A DNA stretch of 64,000 nucleotides from Linanthus parryae (taxonomy: Eukaryota > Streptophyta > Magnoliopsida > Ericales > Polemoniaceae), in assembly GCA_023055425.1 (NCBI GenBank), contig JALGPY010000008.1, positions 19,875,359-19,939,358 of the forward strand, read 5' to 3'. Under the pieces are notes generated by a model. That model had not been told where the DNA came from. It searched no databases and saw only the letters and a list, made by a program, of their open reading frames with translations. Positions 42,286-54,440 of this stretch are shown here, piece after piece. A program made the translations under genes and the position numbers. How positions within the stretch are numbered: the first letter of the stretch is position 1; every line of letters begins with the position of its first letter.

Positions 42286-45200
42286 ATGGATTCGATACAT
42301 ACAGTGTTGAACCTTGTAGCTCCTCCTTTCACCTTCTTCTCTCTCTTGTTTCTCCTACCCGCTCTTCAGTTCTTCAAGCTCTTTCTCTCCCTTTTCCGTT
42401 ACGTCTTCAGCGAAAACGTCGCCGGCAAAGTCGTCCTCATCACCGGCGCTTCCTCCGGCATTGGCGAGGTAAACTCACAAATAAAATAAACCCCCCTTCT
42501 TTAGCTTAATTGTATTAGTCAATTTTGAACCCAAGGAGGCCACTTTTTGTTTTGTCGTTCAGCATCCTGTCATGTACTTAGGGCTCGTTTGGGTAGATGA
42601 TATGGCATGTAGGGATAAGACTTATGTTGGGATATGAGCAATGATATGAATGCTGTCTGATAGGGTCTGATAAGATATGCTGGCTGTCCGTGTTTGGGTG
42701 ATGTCGGATATGATGCAGGATATGAAGCAGGATATGTGCCAAAATGACTGTAATAACCTCAATGTTGTTTTTTATAAAAGATTGTATATTTCAAATTGAT
42801 GAGAAAAAATGTATTATCAGTATTTATGTTTATATTTTAATACTCTTTTTTTCTACACAATAGTGAGGTTGTCAAAATGTATACAAAATGTATATTAATA
42901 CACGAAATAAACTTTTAGTAACATGCAAACATAACAAATATTCATGAATACAACATGGCCATAGCAAAATATGGAGTATAAATTACTAGTACTTATTGGC
43001 ATATTTGCATGGTATTACAAAACCTACAATAAAAAAGTTAAATTAAACCAATGAAATTTCAACAAGCACGGTAAAATTTCTTCATATTTATCTCAGCCAT
43101 ACATACTCAAATAAAGTTATGCAGTCCCAAAATAATAGTTGATACGGTAGGAAATTAGATAGTTTGTGGGGGTATTTTTGTGAGAATGATAGGGAATGAG
43201 GGATGTGAAACGGTGAAAGAGCCGATAGGGTTTGGAGACAAGGGTAGGAAATTAGATAGTTTGTGGGGGTATTTTTGTCAACCTAGTATCCAAATATGCT
43301 ATATTTTCTTATCCGACCATATACCTCCATGTTGGTGGTATAAAATTTGTTCATTAAAAACTCCATCAACATAAGGCAACATAACTTATCATCTATCTTA
43401 TCCGGCACCCAAACACTTGATAAAAAAAGAGATGGTATAAGTTATCTTATGCTCCCTCCTTATCCTCTACCCAAACGAGGCCTTACAGATAGCTGAAATG
43501 GAGTGACTGTAAGGCTGATCAGGAATTCGTTACAGTGAGAGTGGGGCTGAATCCTCAGGGGGTCTAAATTTAGAAAGTGGAATAGAATAATGGTAAAATT
43601 AAGGTTCGGGAAGTTGTGTGGACTACTGGCGAAAGTTGTTAGGAGGGCCAAACTAGAAAACTAAACAAGAAATAGTGAACTTGCAATTTTAAAAAAGTTG
43701 AGTGCAGAGTGCAGACTATAGTCCACCATTCCCAATGTCAGTTCGCGCTTGGGCCTATATCCTATATCAAATAATTTCAACATAAACCAGACTACTGGCG
43801 TATCATGGGGATTTTTCAGAGTTCGTGTACTAGCTTATACATCATTCCATATATTAAACCCGGACCGGCACGGTTGGTCCGACCGGTGACCCGAAACTTT
43901 AGATCTTATGTTCTACACTTCTACTGTCCCTAACGAGTTGTTTGTCATTTTTACCTCCATTTTGGAGGCTGGAATTTACTACTTTTGGGAACACCCCCCT
44001 CACCCCCTGTATTTGCGGGTCAGGAGCTCAAAACTCTCTTATGACATTTAATATAAGGGTCACGTTGCCCTACCTCTCAAGACATAAATAAAATGATCCA
44101 GCTCAATAGTAGCATAGTGCATACTCCACCCTTGGCCCAATCTTAAACCATTAGCGATTCATGACTTCGAACTAGAAAACGTTTGAAGGAAAAATAGGTG
44201 AATTATTAGTTCATTGCATGATGTGTGGCTGACACTGCAATACAAAACAAGGTTACTTATACTAATACTGACAATATCGTTTTATCGAGGAATGGCGATA
44301 CTTTAAAGATTCCATTAGTTATGTATCAACGTTCTAACAAAAATACTTGTATGCATCAAAAACCCCAGGTTCAGCAAGGTAGATGCATTAAAAGGGGACA
44401 AATTTTAGCGGACGGTGCCGCTACAGTTGGTGGCGAACTTGCTTTGGGTAAAAATGTATTAGTAGCTTATATGCCATGGGAAGGTTATAAGAGATCTGCT
44501 AATGAAAAGCAGCTGCAGAAACTAGTATCAGCAGTATCTAAGAACAGTAGTCCGTGTATCTTTTAGACACATGCGAAATTGGCAGTCCTGATGTGGACCA
44601 AACAACGATACTCAACACTAAGATGTTTAATAATGTCAACATATGCATTTTGTTACTAGGCTCTTACTTACGAGTACGCGAGGAGGGGTGCTTGTTTGGC
44701 TCTGTGTGCTAGGAGGGAGAGCCGGCTGCGCGAAGTTGCCGACGTGGCGCAGGAGCTAGGATCTCCTGACGTTATCACTGTTAGAGCCGATGTTTCCAAA
44801 GTTGATGACTGTCATCGGTTTGTCCACTTAGCCGTTCATCACTTTGGCCGAGGCAAGTCCCCATTTCAATCTCTCCTTTTCCCTTTTTAGTCTCTCACAT
44901 TTACATAATCAGCTTCAATCGTGTGTTGTGTTTGCATACAGTTGATCATCTGGTGAACAATGCTGGTGTTTCTCAAGTTGCTTTGCTCGAGGAAATGGAT
45001 GATATCACCAAATTCAGAGAAATCATGGTAATTGTTCGTGGGACATGGACACAATCCTATGTTGTACTACCTATGTTTTCTGTGAATCTTCACAATTTGA
45101 TTTTTTTTTCTTTGTAACCGGATTAGTGATCACTTCGACCCGGTGATTTGGATATACAGCAAAAGTTGCAATTTTTTTTGTAATTTTTTTATGGATAGCA

Positions 45201-46944
45201 AACGATGCAACTTTAGTCTACAACAGATGCAAAGATTATCAAATTCTTGGATCATTTACTAATTAAATCACTGAATCAAAGTGACCAAATGAACAGTGGT
45301 AAAAGCCAAAACTGCGAAGATTCAGAGGGAACCAATGAAGTACTATAGTTACATGTTCTCCTTAATTAATCGTTGTATGTTGTTGTCGTAGGACGTCAAC
45401 TTTTGGGGCACAGTTTATACGACTCGATTTGCTGCACCTTATCTTAGGAGCAGCGGAGGTAAGATCATTTTTCTCTCCTCATCTGCGTCATGGATGAATC
45501 AGCCGAGAATGAGCATTTACAGTGTAAGTATGAGAAAATGTTTTGTTGAAAACTTGGTTCGTCTTTTCTGGGAACTACTTTCCTGATTTTTCAATGATGT
45601 TAATTATTCAGGCAAGCAAAGCAGCGATGGCAGCCTTTGCCGAGACCATGAGGATTGAGCTTGGTCCGGACGTAGATGTTACACTTGCGGCTCCTGGATT
45701 TGTGGAGTCCGAACTGACGAAAGGGAAGTTCCTTGGGAATGATGGAACGATTACGGTCGATCAAGAAATGAGGGATGTAAGTGTCTCCCGTTCGATCATG
45801 ATGTTTTTCTAGTAAGACATGAAGATCGTAACATGTTTTGTATGTTGATTTTTGAGGTAGTCGGAAATCGTAAAAAGAGAACACAAACGTGACTCAAAAA
45901 TAATTGACTCTAAGAACATGAAAAAATATTAAATATTATTGAACAAGAAAAAAAATGCATTGGCCAATGGCCTGCAATAGTTTAATTAGGGTAGAACTCA
46001 GATTTGTCAAAAATAGGAGAAAGAAAAATGAGCTAATTGAATATTCTAACAACCTAGTTTACAAAATTATAATTGGGTTTCCTATTAAGAGAAGGAATGA
46101 AATTAAATACAAAACCACTAATTCAGAGGTTAAAATTATCGAATTTGACGGAAACAAAGTGGTGCTCGTGACAAAGTCAAGAATTATGCTCATAGCGACA
46201 TTTAGACTTGGTTTCGCAATCCTTCAATCCTGCCCTGATTCTTTGTTTTGCCCGAACTGTTTTCGTATTTTGTCGGTGTTTTCTACAAAGTTTGTCCGAA
46301 ATCATTTATTTCATGTTTCTTAGTCTGTTTCTTTTAATTAGAACAAACTTGTTTAAGAAAACAACGATGTTGATGTTCTTTAAAAATTGTTTTTTTCTGT
46401 TTTAAAACTGATTTCAGACAGGGCCTTACTGGCCTGTCATCATAGTTGTGTTTTCTTTTTTCTTTTTTCTTTTTGTCTTAAAAGTCGTTTTTTCTTCTAG
46501 TTTTAAAGTGTGTTTAAGGTACTTACCTGAAACACAATCACACACCTTTCCTTAATCTTTTCAAGCATATCCTAGCCTCCTAAGTTAGATATCCTTTTTC
46601 TTAGCTGAATGGGTAGAAAATTTAATTACTTAGTTCCTTGATTGATACAGGTTCAAGTGAGTTTCATCCCTGTTGCAAGAGCCGAATCATGCGCCGAAAC
46701 AATCGTGAACGCTGCTTGCCAGGGACAGAGGTTCGTGACGGAGCCGGCGTGGTTCAACGTCACATATTACTGGAGGTTTTTCTTCCCTGAGTTGGTGGAC
46801 TGGTCTTCAAGGATGTTGTACATGACTAACCCAGGGACACCAGCAAAAGAGGCTAATGCCAAAAAGATCCTGGACTTTTTTGGTGCCCAAAAGGTCATCT
46901 ACCCAGAGAGTCTCCAACCACAACCTCAGATTAAGGTAGACTAG
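42286..46944 (+). CDS. SDR2: 11-beta-hydroxysteroid dehydrogenase-like (steroleosin-type) short-chain dehydrogenase, 6 exons
   Basis: Exons 42286-42468, 44660-44852, 44942-45027, 45392-45523, 45612-45776 and 46651-46944 give 1053 nt (350 aa), with intron positions and phases identical to SDR1. The N-terminal anchor reads [18 protein letters not shown] with prolines as in steroleosins. TGASSGIG is at 53-60, NNAG at 131-134, the Ser region is FLSSSASW, and YSASK at 197-201 is the catalytic Tyr/Lys pair. It is likely an ER/oil-body NAD(P)-dependent enzyme acting on a sterol-type or other hydrophobic alcohol or ketone; substrate unknown. The C-terminus [10 protein letters not shown] matches SDR1 KLLYPESLLS. 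Intron 2 uses a GC donor (44853). The coding sequence is intact. Confidence 0.92.
42581..43482. mobile_element. Tourist-like (PIF/Harbinger) MITE in SDR2 intron 1
   Basis: The ends GGGCTCGTTTGGGTAGA and TCTACCCAAACGAGGCC are flanked by TTA on both sides (42578-42580 and 43483-43485). This is the Tourist signature. It is 902 bp and non-coding. A ~36-bp phrase GTAGGAAATTAGATAGTTTG... is repeated at 43147 and 43245. Confidence 0.85.
44230..44490 (+). pseudogene. rpoB: Plastid rpoB fragment (nuclear plastid DNA) in SDR2 intron 1
   Basis: The + strand translates to [40 protein letters not shown] and [14 protein letters not shown], the conserved plastid RNA polymerase beta-subunit block. It ends abruptly at GGTTATAA, where the plastid gene continues. 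It keeps an open frame but has only ~87 codons of a >1000-codon gene, so it is a transferred fragment. Confidence 0.9.
44853..44858 (+). other. Non-canonical GC donor of SDR2 intron 2
   Basis: The exon ends ...GGCCGAG and the intron starts GCAAGT. This junction gives the same exon length (193 nt) and phase as SDR1, whose donor is GTAAAT. The nearest GT (44857) would shift the frame and run into TGA in exon 3. GC-AG introns with a strong downstream consensus are spliced normally by the major spliceosome. Confidence 0.8.
45067..45340. mobile_element. Stowaway-like MITE in SDR2 intron 3, diverged
   Basis: TA-flanked. CTACCTATGTTTTCTGTGAA pairs loosely with TTCAGAGGGAACCAATGAAG. The interior family blocks (GATCACTTCGACCCGGTGAT, CAAAGTGACC) are recognisable. 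Confidence 0.6.
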
Positions 46945-47375
46945 TTTGTCAGTCCCAAATTAGTGAGACCTCATGTGTCTTGTCCCCTGTCTTTGTGTCT
47001 TGTGTTTTTTTGTGCTTGGGACACAAATAAGTAGAAGTGGAGCTAGTAACTCCACGCATAATAATTTGTAGCACTACATGTTCTGGTGGAATGAGTATCA
47101 TTATGGCTCCGTTTGTTTAGAGTAAACTTTAGATGTTTCAGGAACCACACAGGCTGTGGCAAGTACTAAATGCAGAATAACCCTTACCCCCGCCAAATGT
47201 GCAAGCCAGTCCGGACTTAGGAGATGAAACCTAACCCCACATGACACCCTCCAGCCCCTAACAAGGCCCTGCCCAACACTAACATGCTGAAACCTTTGCC
47301 CAAAAAATCAGCCCCTACCCACTAAAAACCCTTCTGTTTGGTCTGTCCCACCCCTTGACACGTTCAAGTATTAAA
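46945..47375. other. 3' flank of SDR2
   Basis: The presumed 3' UTR reaches to about 47100. No gene seen. Confidence 0.4.
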
Positions 47376-47545
47376 AAGTTGGAGCGTGTTTGGGGTGTAG
47401 TTGAGTTGGTTGAGTTTTCATTTTTAAGATCTTTGAGCATTTGCCTAGAAGTCTTGAGTTCAAAGCTTGCGGCTACAAGTGCTACCTACAGGCCTCCTCA
47501 ACTGTTAGCATATGAGCCTGAGTTTTCTACGACTGGTTTAACTTG
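47376..47545 (+). mobile_element. tRNA-like SINE candidate
   Basis: An A-box-like TAGTTGAGTTGGTTGAG (47398-47414) and a B-box-like GAGTTCAAAGC (47456-47466). The spacing is longer than in a tRNA and no A-tail is clear, so this is the weakest of the three SINE calls. Confidence 0.4.
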
Positions 47546-48022
47546 CTAGTGTAGTTTGCATTATATTGCACTAGAACGAGGATTCACCCAGTGCACACTC
47601 GCGGTTCCCTCGTCATTTAAAAATAATAATTCAACTTTTTTAAGTTTGATGATTGACCGCCATGCCCTCCGTCGTCATTTCATCAGACCTTACCGGAAGG
47701 ACACGGACAATGAATCAATGATGACAATTACTTTCTTATTTTTGACGTCTATATTTCACTTTCTATGTATTACTTGCCATGTTTCTTCTCTTACTTCCTA
47801 CTTCATTATTCACCAAATTTCTTGACCCGGTGATTTGGTTAACAAAATGATGCAAGAATTTTGTAGTCGTTTCATAGTGTTGAAGAACTAAGATAGAAGT
47901 TTGCCAAACATGGACTTTGGGAGACCCAAATGGACCTGAGATAGTTTGAGGCTTTTAACAATGGTAGAAAGAAGATAAAGATAGTGTGAGGTGGTTGAGG
48001 TGTCATCAAAGTGATGTGTGTG

Positions 48023-48093
<71 letters not shown>

Positions 48094-49246
48094 TAGAAAG
48101 AGAGAGAGAGAGAGAGTCGGATGAATGGTGGAGTTGTGGAAGAAGATGTGACTTGAGATATATATATATAGTTGTTTCATAGTGTTTTACTTGGCTTGAA
48201 ATGACTACACAAGTGTGTGATGATGGTTAGAGATGAGTTGTAAGTATTTGAAGAAGACACAAGCATGCTATGTCTAGTCATTTGGGATTATGATGATGAT
48301 AACTTGTGGGTTGTGACATAATATTCTACACTTGAAATATGACTTTTCACTGAAAGTTCTTTAGAGTCTATCTATATACTGGGTCTGCTTTGATCAGATG
48401 AAGTAGAGAGGAAATGAATTTTCAACAATCTGAAAAGTTGGTCAAACAAACTCAAGAAATTCCAGAATTCTAGAAATGACTCCGATTTTTCTACCCGGAA
48501 TTCCGGATATAATCTCCGGAAATCCAGATTTTCGGATTTATCCGGATTTTTTGTTGGCTCCAGACTGGTTTATAAAGCAAGCTCCGTATTTTTGCCCCAT
48601 TGTATCCTACGCAAGAGCTCTTGAGGGACACGTGGATTATTCTCCTCTTCCCATTTCCACACTTTTTCAATAACCTTTCTCCATGACCCCAATTTTTTCT
48701 CACTGACTCCACCTTTTTTTCACCACCTATATCACTCACAACACATTTACCCACAAAAACAAAAATGTTTACTTACATACGTTCGGCAATGTTTCATTTT
48801 CTGTAATATTATATTATTAATTTTATTACGAAATTTACAATAATCTAATTTAATCTACACTATCCAAACACTCCAGATAAAAGTATATCTTTAGTCAAAC
48901 CGCTCATTTACTTCCGTTCATCCAAACAGGCCCACTAAAGAAGAACGGGGTTTTCTGTTCAAAGAAGTCAGTTTGGATGATTGACAGTAGTTGGATTATA
49001 GAGGAATCAAATGTTCAAAATCCAAGACAATAATCTTTGCTACCCTACAGTGGCTTAAGCCACGAGTATGTTTTTACTAGTATTGACAAGAAATTGTAGC
49101 AAATTATCACTGGGTTTCTATATACCAATCACTCCTAGTTTCCTACACTTGGAGTTGCAGAATAACAAATATTTATCTTGTTTTGAGAGGGCATCTTCTT
49201 AAATGAGGAATACACTTGAGAGATGTGATTGATTGTACAAGATAAC
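47546..49246. other. Intergenic DNA with (AT)n microsatellite
   Basis: No gene. 47750-47890 contains Stowaway-family words (GACCCGGTGATTTGGTTAAC, CATAGTGTTG), a decayed MITE. A long (AT)n run lies at 48027-48087, followed by GA-rich sequence. Confidence 0.5.
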
Positions 49247-51439
49247 TTTCAAAAGGGTAAAAGATATTTTCTACCCTTCGATTATGGAAAAAATACATTA
49301 TGCCCCCTGATTTATGGAAAAATACATTTTACACCCTTGTTAGTGGATGGAAGGTGGACAGATACACAATCTGTTGGTGGAGGGTGTAAATTGACTTTTT
49401 TGTGACCATTTTACCCTTACAAATTTTGGACAAATAAAAAAAATGTTTGTTATTGGATTCATCATGATGTTTTTGATGTTCTTGAGCACCACCACTACCA
49501 CCACCACCACACCAAACTCAACCAACAACCCCCCTCCCCATACAAACCCAGTGTTCTTGACGAACACCTCCAACACCACCACATCCCCACCACCTCAACC
49601 ACCACCACCCACCTACCCACCCCACCCCCGGTCGCCGCCACAAACACAGTACATGAAAAGCCCTAATCCCCCCTCAAAATCCAAACCAAGCTTCATACAC
49701 AACTCATAAACTGTGAAGAGCCCTACTAAAATTAACCCCGTAAAACAGAACCAATTCTCACCAAATTCTCCACATAAAAATTACATAATCTGGTCGTGAA
49801 AAGGGAAAAAACCACTTGTGTAATTACAATTGCTCATCATGCCTTGAATTAATCAATTCTCATGAACATGAATCACATATCACACCCAATTTTTATGACC
49901 CATCTGTCTTTTACATGACTATCCTCTGTTAAAAACATGCACAATCCTCTCAACAACCAATCAATCTGATATTTTTACTCCCACATAGAGAAAAAATGGG
50001 GAACGAAAAAAATGATAAAAATCAATCAGAAAATCGAACCCAAAATTGACCCTAGAACTCAACCGAACCAGCACCGTCCTTGTCTCTATCGTGTCTCCGG
50101 TTGGTTATCCGATGAGATTTGGGTTTGGAACATCTGCATCGCCCTTGTACAGATCCATAGATGGAGAGAGAGAGGGAGAGATGAGCGCGGACGATGCATC
50201 TACAGCTTTGATTCACATCCTCGGAGCAACCAGTTTCGTCTCCAGTTCGAAGAAATCCTCTTCGACCAGTTGGGTCCTAGAGTGTCGGTGCTTGGCTTCA
50301 ATTCGGGTTATGGAAAGAGAGAGATAGAGTCTTGGTGGTGGGTTGGTGAAGGATAGGGGCATAGAGAGGTACGAAGGTGGGTTTGTGGTGGAGACTTCCA
50401 ACGGGGTGAAGGAGGGAGAGATGGAGGATTGGTGGTGGGTTGGTAAAGAAATGTCGAAGAGGATGGGGGGGATGTTCTCCAGGTAGGAGGAGAGAGAGAT
50501 GTGGATGAGGAGAAGAAATGAGAGGATGAGGGAGAAGATTGAGATTTTAGGGTTACAAATGAAAAAATAAGGAGATAAAATGTTTATACAGTAAAACCTT
50601 CATAAATTAATACTCGATAAATTAATAACTTCGATAAAATTAATAATTTGTCCAGTCCCAACTTGAGACCAGTACAAAATTGGACCCCAATCGGTAAAAT
50701 AATAAGATAATAAGTTTTTTTAAATCCCAGTGTATATATATTGGTCCCAACGAAACTATAAATTAATAATTACTAAAATATTTCAATTTCTAAGAATTGC
50801 TAGTAAGAAATGAATCTATAGTCACTTGTTTTTTTTGTTGAACTTCAAATCTATATTCAAGTTCATCTCTAAATCTTTTCATTGCAATTAAGAGTAAGAG
50901 CATTTTCTTCTCATATTGCAACAAAAAGTTGTGAAGAGTTGTTGCCGCAATGCTTCATTCTGAGTGACCAGTTCCAAATCTATTGAATCATCCTCAATTT
51001 CGTCATTGACCGGACCACAATTTCTTCAATGCTTTGAACCTCGTAACATTCATTTTCACCACGATAATCTAGCAAGTGATTCACATCCATTTAATAAGGA
51101 TAAAACTTATTTGCTTTTAGCTAATGTAGTTAGTACATTGAACTTGGAAATTTAAAGATCATACGTAAAACTTCTTTAAATTAATAAATTATTAATATAT
51201 CGATATAATAATATCTCGCTAAATTAATAAAATATCCCGGTCCCAACATTATTAATTTATAGAGGTTTTACTGTATAGTAGTGTATTTTTTCTTCAAAGT
51301 GAGGGTATTTATGTTATTTAGCCTATTCAGTTAGCTCCATCCACTCGCAGGGGTGCAAAAAGTATTTTTCTATAAATCAGGGGTAAATTCTATTTTCTCC
51401 ATAATCGGTGGGTGGAAAATATATTTTACCCCTTTGAAA
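49247..51439. mobile_element. 2.2 kb long-TIR element (MULE-like), non-autonomous
   Basis: The left arm TTTCAAAAGGGTAAAAGATA... is inverted at the right (51330-51439, reverse complement TTTCAAAGGGGTAAAATATA). Shared words over ~110 bp include CGATTATGGA, CCTGATTTAT, GAAAAATAC and AGTGGATGGA. The interior has a + strand frame 49443-49709 (hydrophobic start, Thr run, Pro-rich) and a GA-rich tract with open frames near 50010-50360 of unknown origin. No transposase is seen. The target-site duplication is not clear. Confidence 0.75.
50589..51273 (-). mobile_element. Pogo/Emigrant-type Tc1-mariner derivative nested in the long-TIR element
   Basis: The left end starts CAGTAAAACCTTCATAAATT and the right end is the inverse of CAGTAAAACCTCTATAAATT, with TA on both sides. 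This terminus is that of Arabidopsis Emigrant/Lemi1 (pogo) elements. The minus strand interior (about 51050-50800) retains words such as EEIVV, LRQQLFTT and KKQVTIDSFF in shifted frames, which look like the decayed C-terminus of a pogo transposase. Confidence 0.8.
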
Positions 51440-53842
51440 AAGAGTGAATGAAACAATTGTAAGTGTGTAGGAAAAGTGAGATCGATGGGACTAAAGAGAC
51501 TTGTCTAGCATGCCAAATAATAAGACTAAACACTTCCTTACACTGCATTTAAACAACCCGAAGGACCACGGTTCACCGCTAGTACAACTCAACCAAAATC
51601 CAAGTACATTATTCATAAATTTAAAAGGAGAAACCCTTCATTGAAGTTTGGAAACAAAGAAATAAACAATGACTAAACTAACTAAGTGATAACAGAAAAA
51701 TAAACTTTCCCCACCTCAATGCCAACAAGCCGGTTTTCAAATAGCCACAGTCGACCGCAGAAAAATTTTAATCAGTAAAACTTAGTTTTGGTTAAGGTAA
51801 CACACAATTTGATTAAAATTCAATTTAAAGGATGATGTGAGTAATTGATAAACTCAGTGATAGAACCCGAGGCTGAAAAGATTTTCAAATATACGTAATT
51901 AGTAACGAAGATCCAAGTTTTAGTGTTCGGTTTGGTTGAGGCGTAGCCTACGAGCCCCAACAGGTACGATGTGGACAGAGATGTCACGATGCCATAAGTA
52001 ATAAATATAGGGGTGCTTCTTGGGATATCATAAATTCCAATTCTCCCCTGACGTTAGTAGAAAACCCATCGCTATCTCGTCCAAACCATACTAATGAGAC
52101 CTTAATTGCCGACACCCCTATACAGTTGTGACCTACACATGCAGAGACATAGTTTCCTTGATAAAAATAAATAGGTATGTACTTTAAGGGGAATCAATGC
52201 ACGTGTGTCACCTGCCATAGCATTCACGCACATCCTATGCACATCGTCCTAGTTATAATATCGTACTTTCATCTTAAACATGCCGAAGCATTAGTTTTCA
52301 ATTTCTATGCGTAACCAAATATTTTACCAGAGGAGTAACTATTTATAACTTTGGAAATAACACACGCCAAATACATTTTGACAGTTAGATATTGTGCATA
52401 TAAACTTACTTGGATTGAAGAGAGATCCACACACAAGCAATCACTGAAACTAGTAGTAGGGGTCGCAATGAACTGATCGTCTACGAACTCGGAATCTACA
52501 ATAATCAAATAATCTTAACACTAATACATATTCATTTACACGACAAATATAAATAAAATAACGCCCTGCAGGCAAAAGCAGTCTAAATTTCCCCAATAAT
52601 TTACCAATTAAATTTTATCCCCAAATCCAATATTATTATAAAGTTATGGTAATAAAGAAGAATAAATTAAACTGAAACAATTAAAAATAAGCTTTAAACT
52701 ATTTAATATTACCCTTCAAATTAAAAAAAAAAAACAACTATTAACAGATAGTTATTTAGAAAAGAGTGTAATTTTCAAAGTTGATATTAGTAGTAAGAAA
52801 AGTTAAGTTAACTTATTAAAAGAGTAAATACTTATTTATGAACCAATATTTATTTTCATAAGGAAGATATCTTGAATTAATACACAGTTTAAAGTTAACC
52901 AATATCCTAACAAACATCGCTTTTATTTATTGGTAAATATTTATTAATAAACTCTTCTTATATATTATAATATAAACTTATATTTGTTTTCATATTAAAG
53001 AAACTAATTAATTATAATTGGTATGTAATAACAAAACACTAGTTATAGATATAAAATAGTTAAATAAATATTAAAAAACAGATTTTAGTTAACAACTAAG
53101 CCTCCCCAAAGTTTCTACATGTGCACAAACCAGCCCCAACAGATTCACCAATTGCCAATAGTACCCCCCACATTTAGTACAGACATAAGACGCATGAAAT
53201 GAACTCTTAAATAAAGTCAACTGCCTCTCCAAAAGTTACAAATGATACCAAACTACCCCGCAAATCAGCTAAACCATTTCAATTTAACCACTTCTTCCTC
53301 TCTCACATTATACAACTCACATTTCAACCTGATAACCTACATACAAAACATGCTTGACAGTGGCTAAATGATAAACATAAAATCATGAATGAATGAGAAC
53401 AACCAGGAGGGGTTTTCATGTGTTTACCGAATGATGAAGACGAACAAAGTGAAGAAATACGACAGTGACGATTTGAGGAAGTCGCCGCTGCAACTACTAC
53501 AGTCTCTAGGTCGCTTGGACGAGCTGGAGACAACGGTCGGAGGAGATGAACGAAGGACGAAGGAGGACTGGAGAATTAAATGGCTTCGGCGCCAGAAACT
53601 GGTATCCGGGTCGCAGCTCGGGTTTGTGCAATAACAGAGTCAGTGATGTCCATGTTGCATCCTTGTGGTTCGTCGGGATGAAGGGAGGTATGAGGCGAGA
53701 TTGGTGGTCGGTGGCTTTGCGGGAATTTGCAGGGAGCAGAGGTGGCGATGGTGTTTGGCAGTGATTTGGGAAAACAGAGGAAGTTGGTTTTAGCTTCTGA
53801 AAATGGAGAGTAATGGAGATGGAGGTGACTAAGATAGAGATA
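51440..53842. other. AT-rich intergenic DNA; GC-richer tract at 53400-53770
   Basis: 51440-53330 shows no gene. 53400-53770 is GC-richer, with open frames on both strands (for example 53533-53324 minus, 53389-53634 plus), but none carries a known domain or splice evidence. It could be a leader or exon of an unrecognised gene. Confidence 0.3.
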
Positions 53843-53843
53843 G

Positions 53844-53882
<39 letters not shown>
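53843..53882. repeat. Compound (AT)n(AG)n microsatellite
   Basis: AT units followed by GA units. Similar in form to the repeat at 48027-48115. Confidence 0.85.
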
Positions 53883-54440
53883 TGTGCGTTGACATATGTT
53901 AATAGGGGTGGAACTGAGGGACACATGGTGGGATTCCATGGGAGAAAATGATCAACGTTAAGGAAGAAGCTGGGTTTGTTTCACTGGTTTTCCGATCGGT
54001 TAGAGTTAGAGGGAGAGTGGGTTGTTACACCTAGGTTTAGGAAACTACACTTTAACCCTCACAGTTTAGGAAAGAAAACACTAACCCCAAAAGTTTATAA
54101 ATTAATATACAAATACCATATTAACAATAGGAGTATTACATATATGATTATGAAAGTCATAAATACATACCGTATTAATACTTTCTCACATACTATGTAT
54201 GTATACATGGCATTACAACTTACATCTCATTACAAGTGACTGAAAATGTTGAACTTATAAGGGATCTGCGCCTACCATCCTACTTGTTTAGCTCAAAATA
54301 TTCTAATAGTTTTCATAAACTAAATTTAATTAATATACTGCTACATATTTCTAATTTGGTAAGAACTACCCCAAATTCATGATTATTACACATATAAAGT
54401 GATAGTTGAAGCTTTTGAGCATGAATGTGTTTACAAAAAC
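53883..54440. other. Intergenic DNA, nothing recognised
   Basis: No coding, RNA or repeat signature. Confidence 0.4.

Noticed and set aside
43855..43910. ACCGG motifs near SDR2 as a fourth phased array
   Set aside because: Only two motifs about 18 bp apart, outside the Harbinger-like element; similar words are common in GC-rich plant repeats.
44225..44566. Functional rpoB or a new exon in SDR2 intron 1
   Set aside because: It is a short block of a long plastid gene, cut off abruptly and not in the SDR2 exon pattern.
44857..44858. Canonical GT donor in SDR2 intron 2
   Set aside because: Using it shifts the frame into TGA at the start of exon 3; the GC donor matches the paralogue exactly.
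50012..50356. Overlapping frames in the GA-rich interior of the long-TIR element as a gene
   Set aside because: Two overlapping frames of low complexity, with no recognised domain or splice structure.
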